Origin: CBFFRJ01 sp051486985
GTDB taxonomy: Bacteria > Pseudomonadota > Gammaproteobacteria > Enterobacterales > Enterobacteriaceae
DNA length: 59,781 nt
NCBI RefSeq assembly: GCF_051486985.1
Contig: NZ_JAHVDV010000033.1
Coordinates: 1-59,781, forward strand
Direction: 5' to 3'
Shown piece after piece: positions 42,880 through 52,241 of the stretch. The position numbers and the translations under genes were made by a program. Under the pieces are notes generated by a model that saw only the letters and a program-made list of their open reading frames with translations, did no database searches and had not been told where the DNA came from. Within the stretch, counting starts at the first letter, position 1; every line of letters begins with the position of its first letter.

Positions 42880-44220
42880 ACAATTGTGAAAGCACGCTAC
42901 AAATCGATTGTTGATGAACTCGCTGATGCGATCTCCTCCGGCGGGCTGGCGCCGGGTACCCGCCTGCCTACGCACCGTGCGCTGGCGGCTGAGCGGAAGA
43001 TTTCGCTGGTCACGGCGACGCGGGTTTACGCTGAGCTTGAAAGCATGGGGCTGGTCAGCGGCGAGACCGGACGCGGTACCTTTGTGCGGGAAATTATGCT
43101 GCCGCGCGGTCAGGGCATTGACAGAGATGCTATCGCCACGGATGTTATCGATCTCAGTTTTAACTACCCCGCGCTGCCGGAGCAGACGGAACTGTTGCGC
43201 TCGGCCCTGCGTCAGCTGTCGGTGAGCGGCGATCTCGAATCCTTGCTTCGTTATCAACCGCACGGCGGGAAACTGACCGAACGTGCCGTCTTTGCAGCCT
43301 ATCTGGCAGCCTCAGGTGTTAACACCGAGCCTGAAAACCTCCTGGTGGTGAATGGTACGCAGCATGGGTTGACGGTCGTGGTCATGGGTCTGCTCAAACC
43401 GGGCGATGTGGTTGCGGTCGATGCACTGACCTACCCGGGATTCAGAGTGCTGGCAGAACAGTTTCATCTTGAACTGGTAGCAATCCCGGCAAAGGGCGAG
43501 GCTATGGATCTGCAGGCTCTGCGTCAGGTGTGTAAAACGCGCCGCGTCAAAGCGGTTTATACCATGCCTACACTGCATAATCCGCTGGGCTGGGTGGTGG
43601 ATGAGGCTTTTCGTCGCGAAATGGCCCTTATCGCACGGGAGCATGATCTGCTGATAATTGAAGATGCCACCTACGTCTGGCTGGTAGAAAATCCGCCGCT
43701 GCCCATCCACCATTACGCGCCGGAGCGTACCCTTTATCTGGCCGGATTTTCCAAAAATGTTGCCTCCGGGCTGCGGGTAGGCCTGCTTGCAGTACCCGAA
43801 AAGAGGCGGCAGGCGGTGGAGCGCGCCATCCGGGCTACGACCTGGAACACCCCCGCGCTAATGACCGCACTCGTCTGCGGCTGGGTACAGGATGGCACCG
43901 TGGCGCGGCTGGAAGGGCTCAAGCGCGAGGATGCCCGTTTTCGCCAGTCGGTGGTGCGAGAGCATTTAGCACCGCTACGTTACCAGACCCATCCGACGTC
44001 CTATTTTATCTGGCTTCCCCTGCAGGAGGAGGTGCGCGCAGACAGAGTAGTCAGTGCGTTACTCAGGGAGAATATCTCTCTCTCGACCGCCGAACCTTTC
44101 AGCGCCTCTGTCCATACGCCACATGCCGTACGGCTGGCAATTGGCTCGGTGGATATCGAAACGCTGAAAAAGGCAGTATTAACCGTCCGGGAAACCATTG
44201 AGTACTTTAACGCGCAGTAA
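42874..44220 (+). CDS. MocR-type regulator (GntR-aminotransferase fusion)
   Basis: From ATG at 42874 the protein has 448 residues: GntR winged helix (KARYKSIVDELADAISSGGLAPG, THRALAAERKISLVTATRVY) then a fold-type I aminotransferase domain with PLP-lysine in GFSKNVASGLRVG. An upstream in-frame ATG at 42823 would translate the palindrome and is less likely. It probably controls itself and the divergent EamA transporter. Its stop overlaps the convergent MDR gene by 14 bases. Confidence 0.84.
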   Translation: MDTIVKARYKSIVDELADAISSGGLAPGTRLPTHRALAAERKISLVTATRVYAELESMGLVSGETGRGTFVREIMLPRGQGIDRDAIATDVIDLSFNYPALPEQTELLRSALRQLSVSGDLESLLRYQPHGGKLTERAVFAAYLAASGVNTEPENLLVVNGTQHGLTVVVMGLLKPGDVVAVDALTYPGFRVLAEQFHLELVAIPAKGEAMDLQALRQVCKTRRVKAVYTMPTLHNPLGWVVDEAFRREMALIAREHDLLIIEDATYVWLVENPPLPIHHYAPERTLYLAGFSKNVASGLRVGLLAVPEKRRQAVERAIRATTWNTPALMTALVCGWVQDGTVARLEGLKREDARFRQSVVREHLAPLRYQTHPTSYFIWLPLQEEVRADRVVSALLRENISLSTAEPFSASVHTPHAVRLAIGSVDIETLKKAVLTVRETIEYFNAQ

Positions 44221-45157
44221 AATCCAGCAGCGGTTTGGTCGTTCTGCCCGCTTTCTGGTAATAAGCGATGGCGGCCTGCCAGTGGGCAAGCGGAAAACGG
44301 GTGACTTCACTGAGGGTCGTCTGGCGCAGTAGCGACCAGAGGAATTCAAACTCAGCATGCCACTGCGCGGCCTTCATGGCGCGAAGCGAATCGCGCATAT
44401 GAAACCAGTGCAGAGTGGCACGCCGGTTTTGCATGCTAAAAGGGCGGCCCGATAACAGACCGTAACTGACAAAGTGAGCGGTGTGCGGCAAATGGTTGAG
44501 CAGACTGTTTGCAAGCTCACCGCCAACGGCGTCATAGACAATGTCCGTATGCGTTGCACAGGACGCAATGTCGTGGATATGAGTCTGGTCAACCGGCACA
44601 ATCCCTCGCTGCGCCAGTCGCGCGGCGTGAACAGCGTTGCGATAGACGCCTGTCACGGTTTTCGCACCAGACATCAATGCCCACTGCCCGAGCAGTTGTG
44701 CGCACTCTGACCCGGCGGCTGTGACCAGCACCCGTTTCCCCGCAGGCGAAACACGCTGTTGCATCAGTATGGCGGCAAGAGGATTGATGTAAGCGCGGGC
44801 GGCCATGTCATCGCCTATCTCATCCGGTACGGGGACCGCCAGCTGCGCCGGGCAATCGATATAGCGTTGCCAGGTCCCCTGGCCCCGAAGTGGGAGCACA
44901 CGCGTGCCGATTAACCGGGCATAGCGAGCAGGAGCGTCAACGACCGTGCCCACCCCCTCATACCCGGCAATCTGTGGTGGCCTGATACGATGACCATAAG
45001 CGCCGGTAATCGGGATCAGATCTGACGCGTTAATCGGTGAAAGCAGCATACGTACCCGGAGCTTATCCGCATCCAGGGGACCCTGCGCCTCGCTGATGTA
45101 CTGAAGGGTGGTTTCTGGCTCACCGAAACTATCGTAACGCAGAAAGGTGTTAATCAT
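44207..45157 (-). CDS. Zinc-independent MDR family reductase (quinone/enoyl reductase-like)
   Basis: A 316-residue medium-chain dehydrogenase/reductase. The N-terminal GroES-like part has SPINASDLIPITGAYG and GYEGVGTVV, and the Rossmann part has VLVTAAGSECAQLLGQWA. Structural-zinc cysteines are missing, so it belongs with quinone oxidoreductases or trans-2-enoyl reductases. It is likely a separate unit; the MFS gene lies 70 bases upstream on the same strand. Substrate unknown. Confidence 0.82.
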   Translation of the reverse strand: MINTFLRYDSFGEPETTLQYISEAQGPLDADKLRVRMLLSPINASDLIPITGAYGHRIRPPQIAGYEGVGTVVDAPARYARLIGTRVLPLRGQGTWQRYIDCPAQLAVPVPDEIGDDMAARAYINPLAAILMQQRVSPAGKRVLVTAAGSECAQLLGQWALMSGAKTVTGVYRNAVHAARLAQRGIVPVDQTHIHDIASCATHTDIVYDAVGGELANSLLNHLPHTAHFVSYGLLSGRPFSMQNRRATLHWFHMRDSLRAMKAAQWHAEFEFLWSLLRQTTLSEVTRFPLAHWQAAIAYYQKAGRTTKPLLDFTAR

Positions 45158-45227
45158 AGTCGCGAGACAATCCTACCCTTGCCGATGGAAGGGTACGGAC
45201 GGCCGGCAGCCGTCCCTTTAAAAAGCG

Positions 45228-46364
45228 TCAACTGGCCTGTCCGGAAGCCAGCAGCTGGCGTATATGGTAAGAAAGCAGGAGGGCAAGCAGCAGCAAGACA
45301 ATAACAAAAATAAAGCCGTAGCCCAGGGTCGCGTGATGTGCGATGTAACCAATAATGGCCGGCCCGGCAAGTACGCCAATATAACCCAGCGTGGTGACGG
45401 CAGGAACCGCGACCATCTGCGGCATGCTGCGCTGTTTACCAATCCGGGAAAACATGACCGGCACAATATTCGCGCAGCCTATCCCGATGAGTAAATACCC
45501 GGTCAGCAGGAGTGCCAGCGGCGCACTGTAAATAACAATGATAAAGCCCGCAATGGCGGCGGCAGTACCGGTTAATACCACGCGTAGCGCCCCAAAACGC
45601 TGGACGAGATAATCGCCCCCCAGACGCCCTGCGGTCATTGAGGTGGCAAAGGCAGCAAAGCCGAGGCCGCCCAGGGATTCAGGGATGTCACGACTGTCGA
45701 CCAGGTAAACCGCGCTCCAGTCCAGGACCGTTCCTTCCGCCATAAAGATAATGAAGCAGATCAAGCCGAGCACCAGAACCGTTCCCCTGGGCAGTGCAAA
45801 TGCGGGCCCTTCTGAAGGATTAGCATAGGGCAACAACTGCCTGAAGCTGATGATAAGAAACACAAGCACCAGAGCGGCGATGGTCAGGGTGGCGGCAAGG
45901 ATAGTCAAACCTGAGGAGAGTAACGCGGTCATGGCCCCGGCCCCGGCAATACCGCCCACGCTGTACATGCCGTGAAAACCAGACATCAGCGGCCGGTCGG
46001 ACTGCTTCTCCACCAGTATTGCCTGGACATTCATGGCACAGTCGGTGACGCCGACACCAACACCAAAAACCAGCAGGCTCAGGCCCAACAAGAGGGGTGA
46101 ACTCACCAGTGCGAGAAAAGGCATGGAGAAGAGAATCACACCCACGGCGGCGCTGATGACCGCCCGGCAGCCATATTTCGATGTCAGCGTGCCTGTAACG
46201 GGCATCGCCAGCATGGCGCCAAGCCCCAGACACAAGAGTAACGTCCCCAGCAGCCCGTCATTCGCTCCGGTGTTGAAACGGGCAAAAGGAACAATCACAG
46301 CCCAGGTGGCCGTCACCAGTCCGGCAATAAAAAAGATCACTCTGGTGGCTATTTTTTCATTCAT
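45228..46364 (-). CDS. MFS transporter
   Basis: A 378-residue inner-membrane carrier with about twelve helices. The family loop motif between helices 2 and 3 appears as GTLTSKYGCRAVI. The overall form resembles FucP/YbjJ-like sugar or drug carriers. Substrate not determined. GAGCC is the only ribosome-binding candidate upstream. It might be expressed together with the MDR gene downstream. Confidence 0.84.
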   Translation of the reverse strand: MNEKIATRVIFFIAGLVTATWAVIVPFARFNTGANDGLLGTLLLCLGLGAMLAMPVTGTLTSKYGCRAVISAAVGVILFSMPFLALVSSPLLLGLSLLVFGVGVGVTDCAMNVQAILVEKQSDRPLMSGFHGMYSVGGIAGAGAMTALLSSGLTILAATLTIAALVLVFLIISFRQLLPYANPSEGPAFALPRGTVLVLGLICFIIFMAEGTVLDWSAVYLVDSRDIPESLGGLGFAAFATSMTAGRLGGDYLVQRFGALRVVLTGTAAAIAGFIIVIYSAPLALLLTGYLLIGIGCANIVPVMFSRIGKQRSMPQMVAVPAVTTLGYIGVLAGPAIIGYIAHHATLGYGFIFVIVLLLLALLLSYHIRQLLASGQAS

Positions 46365-46523
46365 CTGCGGCTCTTCCTTACGCGTTAAGCTCGACCGTCC
46401 ATGTCTGCCAGGATGATAACTGGCATGCTCATTTCTGGCTTGTTTTATTCAAGTGTTGCTCGATGATGATTGATATTGCTTGATTGTGCAACGTTAGCCT
46501 TTGCTCTGACGAAGTCTACCGGG

Positions 46524-47486
46524 CTACTTCACTGCCTGACGCACTATCAGTTGCCCCTTCACCAGCAGCATAACTGTCTTGACCATCAGCAGCCCCATAG
46601 CCAGGTTTGCGCCGACAAATAACGGGAACGCCATCCACCAGAGTGCGCCGCCGGGTGCACCGTGTCCAAGCTTGATGGAGGTCGTCGCCAGCGACGCGAT
46701 GCCGAACGAAAAACTCCAGAAAGAGGGGTTAAAGGGTTGGCTGCTGTACCAGGGAAGAAGGCGAATCATAAACAGCATTTGCAGTAGCCCATAGCCAAAC
46801 AGCAATTTGGCGAAGACATCCGCTTCCCCCCCGTTGAGGCTCAGCCAGGCGCTACAGGCAACAAACGCCGGTGCCATCTGAATACCGAGCGAGGTGCGCA
46901 CGGCGGGCGTCATCTCCTCCAGGTTACGCAGCCTGCTTAAAATAGCGGGTTCGAGACTGAGCCAGGAGAGAATACCGGCCCCGAGAAAAAGCAGGCCGAC
47001 ATCGGTAAACCCCATCGCGCCGCAGGCCATCGCGCTAATAAAATTATTCGCTACGGTTGGCAGGTAGAGACCCGGCGTGGTGGCCTCTTTGGGATGGCTG
47101 CCACGCCATAATCCTGCCGTTTGCCAGGCGGAATAGGCGAGCTGGGCGGTGACGGCGACAAGAAAAAGCGCGAGGGCCAGGGCGTGAGTCCAGGGGGCCA
47201 GACCGATGGCCACCAGCATCGACGTTGCCGGTATAAGACTGACAAAACTGCTTTTTAACGGGTGGGTTATCTCTTCAATAATGGAGGCACGGTGTAACAC
47301 GAAACGGCTGGCAAAGGCGACGAGTAACAGCCCCCAGAGAATGATGGCCAGAATGATAAGCACATTGGCGGGCAGGGTGGTTACCGGCCAGATAGTAGCC
47401 GCATAACGCCAGGCGAAGCCCAGACCGATAATGCCAAGCACCATACCAAAGTAGCCAGCCGGAAGATTAATATGCGAGTTTTTCAT
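46524..47486 (-). CDS. Dicarboxylate/tellurite-resistance transporter TehA
   Basis: A 320-residue SLAC1-family channel with ten helices, matching E. coli TehA along its length (NLPAGYFGMVLG start, AWQTAGLWRGSHP, TTPGLYLPTVANNFISAMACGA, FNPSFWSFSFG). E. coli tehA is followed by the methyltransferase gene tehB, but here the next gene on that strand is an MFS carrier, so tehB is absent from this place. It may give low-level resistance to tellurite or to quaternary amines. Confidence 0.9.
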   Translation of the reverse strand: MKNSHINLPAGYFGMVLGIIGLGFAWRYAATIWPVTTLPANVLIILAIILWGLLLVAFASRFVLHRASIIEEITHPLKSSFVSLIPATSMLVAIGLAPWTHALALALFLVAVTAQLAYSAWQTAGLWRGSHPKEATTPGLYLPTVANNFISAMACGAMGFTDVGLLFLGAGILSWLSLEPAILSRLRNLEEMTPAVRTSLGIQMAPAFVACSAWLSLNGGEADVFAKLLFGYGLLQMLFMIRLLPWYSSQPFNPSFWSFSFGIASLATTSIKLGHGAPGGALWWMAFPLFVGANLAMGLLMVKTVMLLVKGQLIVRQAVK

Positions 47487-47601
47487 GGTGTAACTTTAAA
47501 AAAGGAGGAAGCGCAAAGTGTATAGCGTTGGCTGACGGGCGTAAATCGGGGAGCCCTGGGGAAAGGCGGTGTAACGCGTGACAACGTCACACCGCACGGG
47601 G

Positions 47602-49677
47602 TTACGGTCTTCTGAACAGGACCAGGCTACGGCCTTCCAGCTCGTAATCCGTCTCCTGGGTAATCACCTGACCGGGCGTCGCAGTCTCGGAAGTGGAGAG
47701 CTCCAGCACCCAGCCACCATCCCCGAACTGCGGGATGCGGAACGGCACTGAGCCTTCATACGGGTTAAAGAGCATCAGTACGTCATGCCAGACACCAGGT
47801 TCGGTTTGCAGATCAGGTCGGCCAATATAGGCGCCAAGGGTGGTGCCTTCTTCCCACTGCTCTGCTTTTTGCACGCCGCCGCCTGCGTTGAACCACTCGA
47901 TAATCATACCGTCACGCCAGTTTTCCCGGCGCAGCAGGGGCTGAGTCTTACGCAGCGCAATAAGGTGACGGGTAAAGTCCCGTAACGCCTCATTGGAGGC
48001 GGGCAGATCGTCCCAGTGTATCCAGGAGACTTCGCTGTCCTGACAGTAACCGTTGTTGTTGCCCATCTGACTGCGTCCAAACTCGTCACCTGCCAGCAGC
48101 ATTGGTGTGCCGTGGGAGAAGAAGATAGTGGCGAGGAAGTTACGTTTTTGCCGCTCGCGAACGGCATTAATGCCTTCGTCATCCGTCGGGCCTTCGGCAC
48201 CATAGTTATAGGAGCGGTTATCATTATGGCCGTCGTTATTGTCTTCGCCATTTTCCTCGTTGTGCTTCTCGTTGTACGAGACAAGATCGTTCAGGGTGAA
48301 GCCGTCATGGGCCGTAATGAAGTTCACGCTGGACCAGGGGCGTCGACCACGTAAATCGTAGAGGTCGCCTGAGCCCAGCAAACGCGCAGCAAAGTCGCCT
48401 GAAACATTATCACCCTTCCAGTACTCACGCACCGTATCGCGATATTTGTCATTCCACTCAGCCCAGCCAGGCGGGAAGCCGCCGACCTGATACCCACCGG
48501 GGCCGATATCCCAGGGTTCGCCAATCAGTTTGAGACGGGAGAGCACCGGGTCCTGCGTGATGGCGTCAAAGAATCCGCCACGCTGGTCAAAACCCTGCGG
48601 CTCACGACCAAGAATGGTGCCGAGATCGAAACGGAAACCGTCGATGTGCATGGAATCGGCCCAGTAACGCAAGGAGTCCATGACCATTTGCAACACGCGC
48701 GGATGGGAGGTGTTCACGGTATTACCCGTTCCGGTGTCATTGATGTAATAGCGATGCTGATCGGGCAGGGTGCGGTAGTAGGAGAAGTTGTCGATCCCCT
48801 TAAAGGAGAGGGTCGGGCCAAGTTCATTCCCTTCGGCGGTGTGGTTATACACCACGTCCAGGATGACCTCGATACCGGCATCGTGGAAAGCACGCACCAT
48901 GTCGCGGAAGCCCTGAATGTTACGCGGCCCGTAATAGCGTGAGGCCGGAGCAAAAAAGCCGAGGGTGTTATAACCCCAGAAATTTTTCAGGCCGCGGTCG
49001 AGCAGATGCTGATCGTCCGGGAACCAGTGGACGGGCAAGAGTTCCACCGAAGTGATGCCAAGGCTTTTAATGTAGTCAATGCTGGCTTTGTGGCCCATCC
49101 CTTCAAAGGTGCCACGCAGCTCAGGTGGCAGGGCGGAATTGAGCTGAGTAAACCCTTTAACATGGGTTTCATAAATGACCGATTCCGACCAGGGAATGAC
49201 AGGGCGGTTTGTATCCTGCCAGTCCACAGCATTGGGGTCGATGACCTGGCACTTCGGCATAAAAGGGGCGCTGTCGCGCTCATCAAAGGTCAGATCTTTA
49301 TCTTCATGAAGAAGATCATAGGCAAAATGCGCGTCATTCCATTCGATATTGCCGACCAGTTCGCGGGCGTAGGGGTCAACCAGCAGTTTGTTGGGATTAA
49401 AGCGATGACCATTTTCAGGATCATAGGGGCCGTAGACCCGATATCCATACAGTGCCCCAGGCTTGAGGCCTGGCACGTAACCATGCCAGATCTCGTGGGT
49501 ATACTCAGGCAGCTCCAGGCGGGCGATTTCTGTTTTTCCGCTTGGATCAAACAGACAGAGCTCAACCCGTTCAGCGTGTGCAGAAAAGATCGCGAAGTTA
49601 ACCCCGTCGCCATCAAAATTAGCACCGAGCGGCAGACTTTCGCCCGCGGTGATGTAAAACGAATTTCCGTTAGCCAT
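47602..49677 (-). CDS. Glycogen debranching enzyme GlgX/TreX
   Basis: An isoamylase-type GH13 hydrolase of 691 residues that cuts alpha-1,6 branches. The carbohydrate-binding N-terminal domain (1-150) is followed by the catalytic barrel with DVVYNHTAEG, the nucleophile in DGFRFDLGTIL, the acid in LIGEPWDIG, and TAHDGFTLNDL. GGAG precedes ATG. It is third in the treZ-treY-glgX operon, 83 bases after treY, so it feeds linear maltodextrin to TreY; E. coli GlgX acts in glycogen operons instead. Confidence 0.92.
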   Translation of the reverse strand: MANGNSFYITAGESLPLGANFDGDGVNFAIFSAHAERVELCLFDPSGKTEIARLELPEYTHEIWHGYVPGLKPGALYGYRVYGPYDPENGHRFNPNKLLVDPYARELVGNIEWNDAHFAYDLLHEDKDLTFDERDSAPFMPKCQVIDPNAVDWQDTNRPVIPWSESVIYETHVKGFTQLNSALPPELRGTFEGMGHKASIDYIKSLGITSVELLPVHWFPDDQHLLDRGLKNFWGYNTLGFFAPASRYYGPRNIQGFRDMVRAFHDAGIEVILDVVYNHTAEGNELGPTLSFKGIDNFSYYRTLPDQHRYYINDTGTGNTVNTSHPRVLQMVMDSLRYWADSMHIDGFRFDLGTILGREPQGFDQRGGFFDAITQDPVLSRLKLIGEPWDIGPGGYQVGGFPPGWAEWNDKYRDTVREYWKGDNVSGDFAARLLGSGDLYDLRGRRPWSSVNFITAHDGFTLNDLVSYNEKHNEENGEDNNDGHNDNRSYNYGAEGPTDDEGINAVRERQKRNFLATIFFSHGTPMLLAGDEFGRSQMGNNNGYCQDSEVSWIHWDDLPASNEALRDFTRHLIALRKTQPLLRRENWRDGMIIEWFNAGGGVQKAEQWEEGTTLGAYIGRPDLQTEPGVWHDVLMLFNPYEGSVPFRIPQFGDGGWVLELSTSETATPGQVITQETDYELEGRSLVLFRRP

Positions 49678-49760
49678 TAATCCTTCTCCATAACATGTTT
49701 CATTTTTTAATATTCACAACAATGTTTACAACGGACGAGAATAGTTTTATAGCAAACGGA

Positions 49761-52241
49761 TCAGCCACTTAGCACAATCATATGGGTATGATTATCCAGA
49801 GCGATGCTGTCTGTTAGCGAAACGGTTTCCCCGGTCAGACTGTTCTGCCAGGTTCGCCCGGCAAGCGTAGCCGGAAGGCGCACCTCGGTTGACTGCCAGC
49901 CGCGGTTGTCTGCATTCAGCATCAGGCGGGGGAGCACAACAAGCACAGCCTCATCTTCGTGCTGACGGGCAAAGGCAACCACCTGACGGGCCTGTGTGCC
50001 GGAAGGCGTCAGCGGCAGGTAATCACCGAACCGGAACAGCGCCGGTTTGTGCTGACGTAAATGCAGCAGTCTGGCGGTAATGTGCTGCTTCAGCTTGCCG
50101 CTTTTCAGCCCGGCGTCGTCGAAGAGGACCGGATCGCTGACGTCGTCCAGCATAGTCCCGAGCGCGGCATAATCCGGCTCACGGCGGTTGTCAGGGTCAA
50201 CAAGGCTGAAGTTAAGCCCTTCGCTGCCCTGGTAGATGTCCGGTACGCCGGGGGCCATCAGCTTAATGACCGTCTGCGTAAGCGTATTGCTCAGGCCTGC
50301 ACGGATAAAGGGCGCCAGCGAACGGGTAAAGTCCTGCAGGAAAGGTTCATAGTGCAGAAGATGGGATACGTAGCCGAGCACGGCCTGCTCGTAGGCGTCG
50401 TTGTTGTTATCCCAGTTGGTACGCAGCTTCTCTTCGCGAAGCGCTTTCTCAACGTAAGGTAAAAAACGCGCTTCGAGCGCCTGCAGTCCCGCTTTGTCCT
50501 CCGGCTCGAGGGTGACCGGCCATGCGCCCGCCAGCGCCTGATAGATCATCCAGATACTGCCGGAGCGGGGTGCCAGGCCATCTTCAATCCTTACGACCTG
50601 AGACTGGTTCATTTCGCGCCAGCGGATCACATGTTCCGCCCACACCTGCGGCGCCTCGGTCAGCGTATAGAGCCGTGCGCGAGTGTCTTCGCCGCGTTTA
50701 GTGTCGTGCGTCGACGTGGTAGAAATCGCGTCCGGCTGGCATGCCCGCCGTGTTTGCATATCCTGATGGAAACGCTCAATGGAATAACTACGCGGCAGCG
50801 GTTCCGCGCCGACCTCATTAAGCGCCAGATCCATGTGCTGACGGAAAAAGAGGGTATCTTCAACCGATTTCGCCATCAGTGGTCCGGTGAGCTGCTGGAA
50901 ACGGGTACGCAATTCGGTGGCCTGTACCCGTGCCGCTTCACTCACCTCGCCCGCGAGAAGAGTGACCAGGAATTGTAACGCTTCGGGATGGGGCGCATTC
51001 GGGCTGGCGCTGACCGCCTTCGCGACCTTATCGAGCATCGCCCGATCGGCAGACGTCATACCCTGTGCCGTTCCGTAGGTGCGATAAACCGGGAAGGTGA
51101 CCAGCAGTTCACGCAGAACAGCCCGAACCGGTGTCTCACTGATAGTGACATTTTCCGTCTCAGCGATGGCCATACAGAGCGCGAGCAGGCGGGTAAATTC
51201 GCCTTCGAAGTTACGATCAACCATCAGCAGCTTGGCTTTACGCAGCTCACTTTCCATATCCACTGAGCGATCGAGTACCTCTTCGTAAAGGCTGAACAGG
51301 GTCTCCGTCTTTTCGCTGTCTACCAGCGCATCGGAGAGTGAGGCGATAAATTCATAGCCTGTGGTACCAGAGACAGGCCAGTCAGCAGGAAGCTGTTCTC
51401 CTTCGCCGAGGATCTTCTCGACGGTGAGGTAGCACGCTGGTCCGGCATGGTGGCGCAGCTGTTCGAGATAGGCCTTCGGATCGGCAAGACCATCCACGTG
51501 ATCGACGCGAAGCCCGTCCACCATACCCTCGTGGACCAGCTCAAGGATTAACCGGTGGGTGTCAGCAAACACGACCGGATCTTCTACCCGCATCCCCACC
51601 AGGCCTGTTATCTCGAAAAAGCGACGGTAAGAGAGTTCAAAAGGCGCGTTGCGCCAGCTCATCAACCGCCAGGGTTGCCGCGCATGCAGTTCAGCGATCC
51701 CGGCATTATCCGTCAGGTTCAACCCTTCGGTTGTACCCGGCGCGAGCGGGTAAAAGTTGTCAAAATAGGCAAGCGATGGCGTGCCGGTTTCAGGGTCCGC
51801 CTGGACGCTGAGCTCGCCATTTTCCAGTACAGCATCAAAATGATCGCCGAGAAAAGGCAAGGTGAGCGGACGGGACCAGTCGATATCGAAATGGCGGGCG
51901 TAACGGCTCTTCTCACCGTACGCAATGACATCGCGCCACCAGCGATTCTCCAGTGAGGCGGCCATATGGTTCGGAACGATATCCAGAATCAGGCCGAGTC
52001 CGGCCGCTTTGAGCGCCGCACTCAGGCGGTCAAATCCTTCACGGCCGCCAAGAACCGGATCGATTTCATTCGCATCGGTGACATCGTAGCCATGCGTGGA
52101 GTCACTTGTCGCCGTAAAGATGGGTGAGGCGTAGAGATGGCTTATCCCCAGTTTTTTAAGATAGGGGACCAGCGTAACCGCACGATCAAAGGTCATCCCA
52201 TTACGAAACTGCAGGCGATAAGTGGCGGTCGGGATACTCAT
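49761..52241 (-). CDS. Maltooligosyl trehalose synthase TreY
   Basis: A GH13 intramolecular transglucosylase of 826 residues that converts the reducing-end alpha-1,4 link of maltodextrin to a trehalose alpha,alpha-1,1 link. Conserved regions: YASPIF, DIVPNHMA, GLRVDHVDGLADP (nucleophile), the acid in TVEKILGEGE, and STHDTKRGEDTRAR. The start ATG overlaps the treZ stop by four bases, giving translational coupling. Confidence 0.94.
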   Translation of the reverse strand: MSIPTATYRLQFRNGMTFDRAVTLVPYLKKLGISHLYASPIFTATSDSTHGYDVTDANEIDPVLGGREGFDRLSAALKAAGLGLILDIVPNHMAASLENRWWRDVIAYGEKSRYARHFDIDWSRPLTLPFLGDHFDAVLENGELSVQADPETGTPSLAYFDNFYPLAPGTTEGLNLTDNAGIAELHARQPWRLMSWRNAPFELSYRRFFEITGLVGMRVEDPVVFADTHRLILELVHEGMVDGLRVDHVDGLADPKAYLEQLRHHAGPACYLTVEKILGEGEQLPADWPVSGTTGYEFIASLSDALVDSEKTETLFSLYEEVLDRSVDMESELRKAKLLMVDRNFEGEFTRLLALCMAIAETENVTISETPVRAVLRELLVTFPVYRTYGTAQGMTSADRAMLDKVAKAVSASPNAPHPEALQFLVTLLAGEVSEAARVQATELRTRFQQLTGPLMAKSVEDTLFFRQHMDLALNEVGAEPLPRSYSIERFHQDMQTRRACQPDAISTTSTHDTKRGEDTRARLYTLTEAPQVWAEHVIRWREMNQSQVVRIEDGLAPRSGSIWMIYQALAGAWPVTLEPEDKAGLQALEARFLPYVEKALREEKLRTNWDNNNDAYEQAVLGYVSHLLHYEPFLQDFTRSLAPFIRAGLSNTLTQTVIKLMAPGVPDIYQGSEGLNFSLVDPDNRREPDYAALGTMLDDVSDPVLFDDAGLKSGKLKQHITARLLHLRQHKPALFRFGDYLPLTPSGTQARQVVAFARQHEDEAVLVVLPRLMLNADNRGWQSTEVRLPATLAGRTWQNSLTGETVSLTDSIALDNHTHMIVLSG

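Noticed and set aside
42784..43263. N-terminal 160-residue extension of the EamA open frame
   Set aside because: It reads through the divergent regulator gene and its operator; the family start is ATG at 42783.
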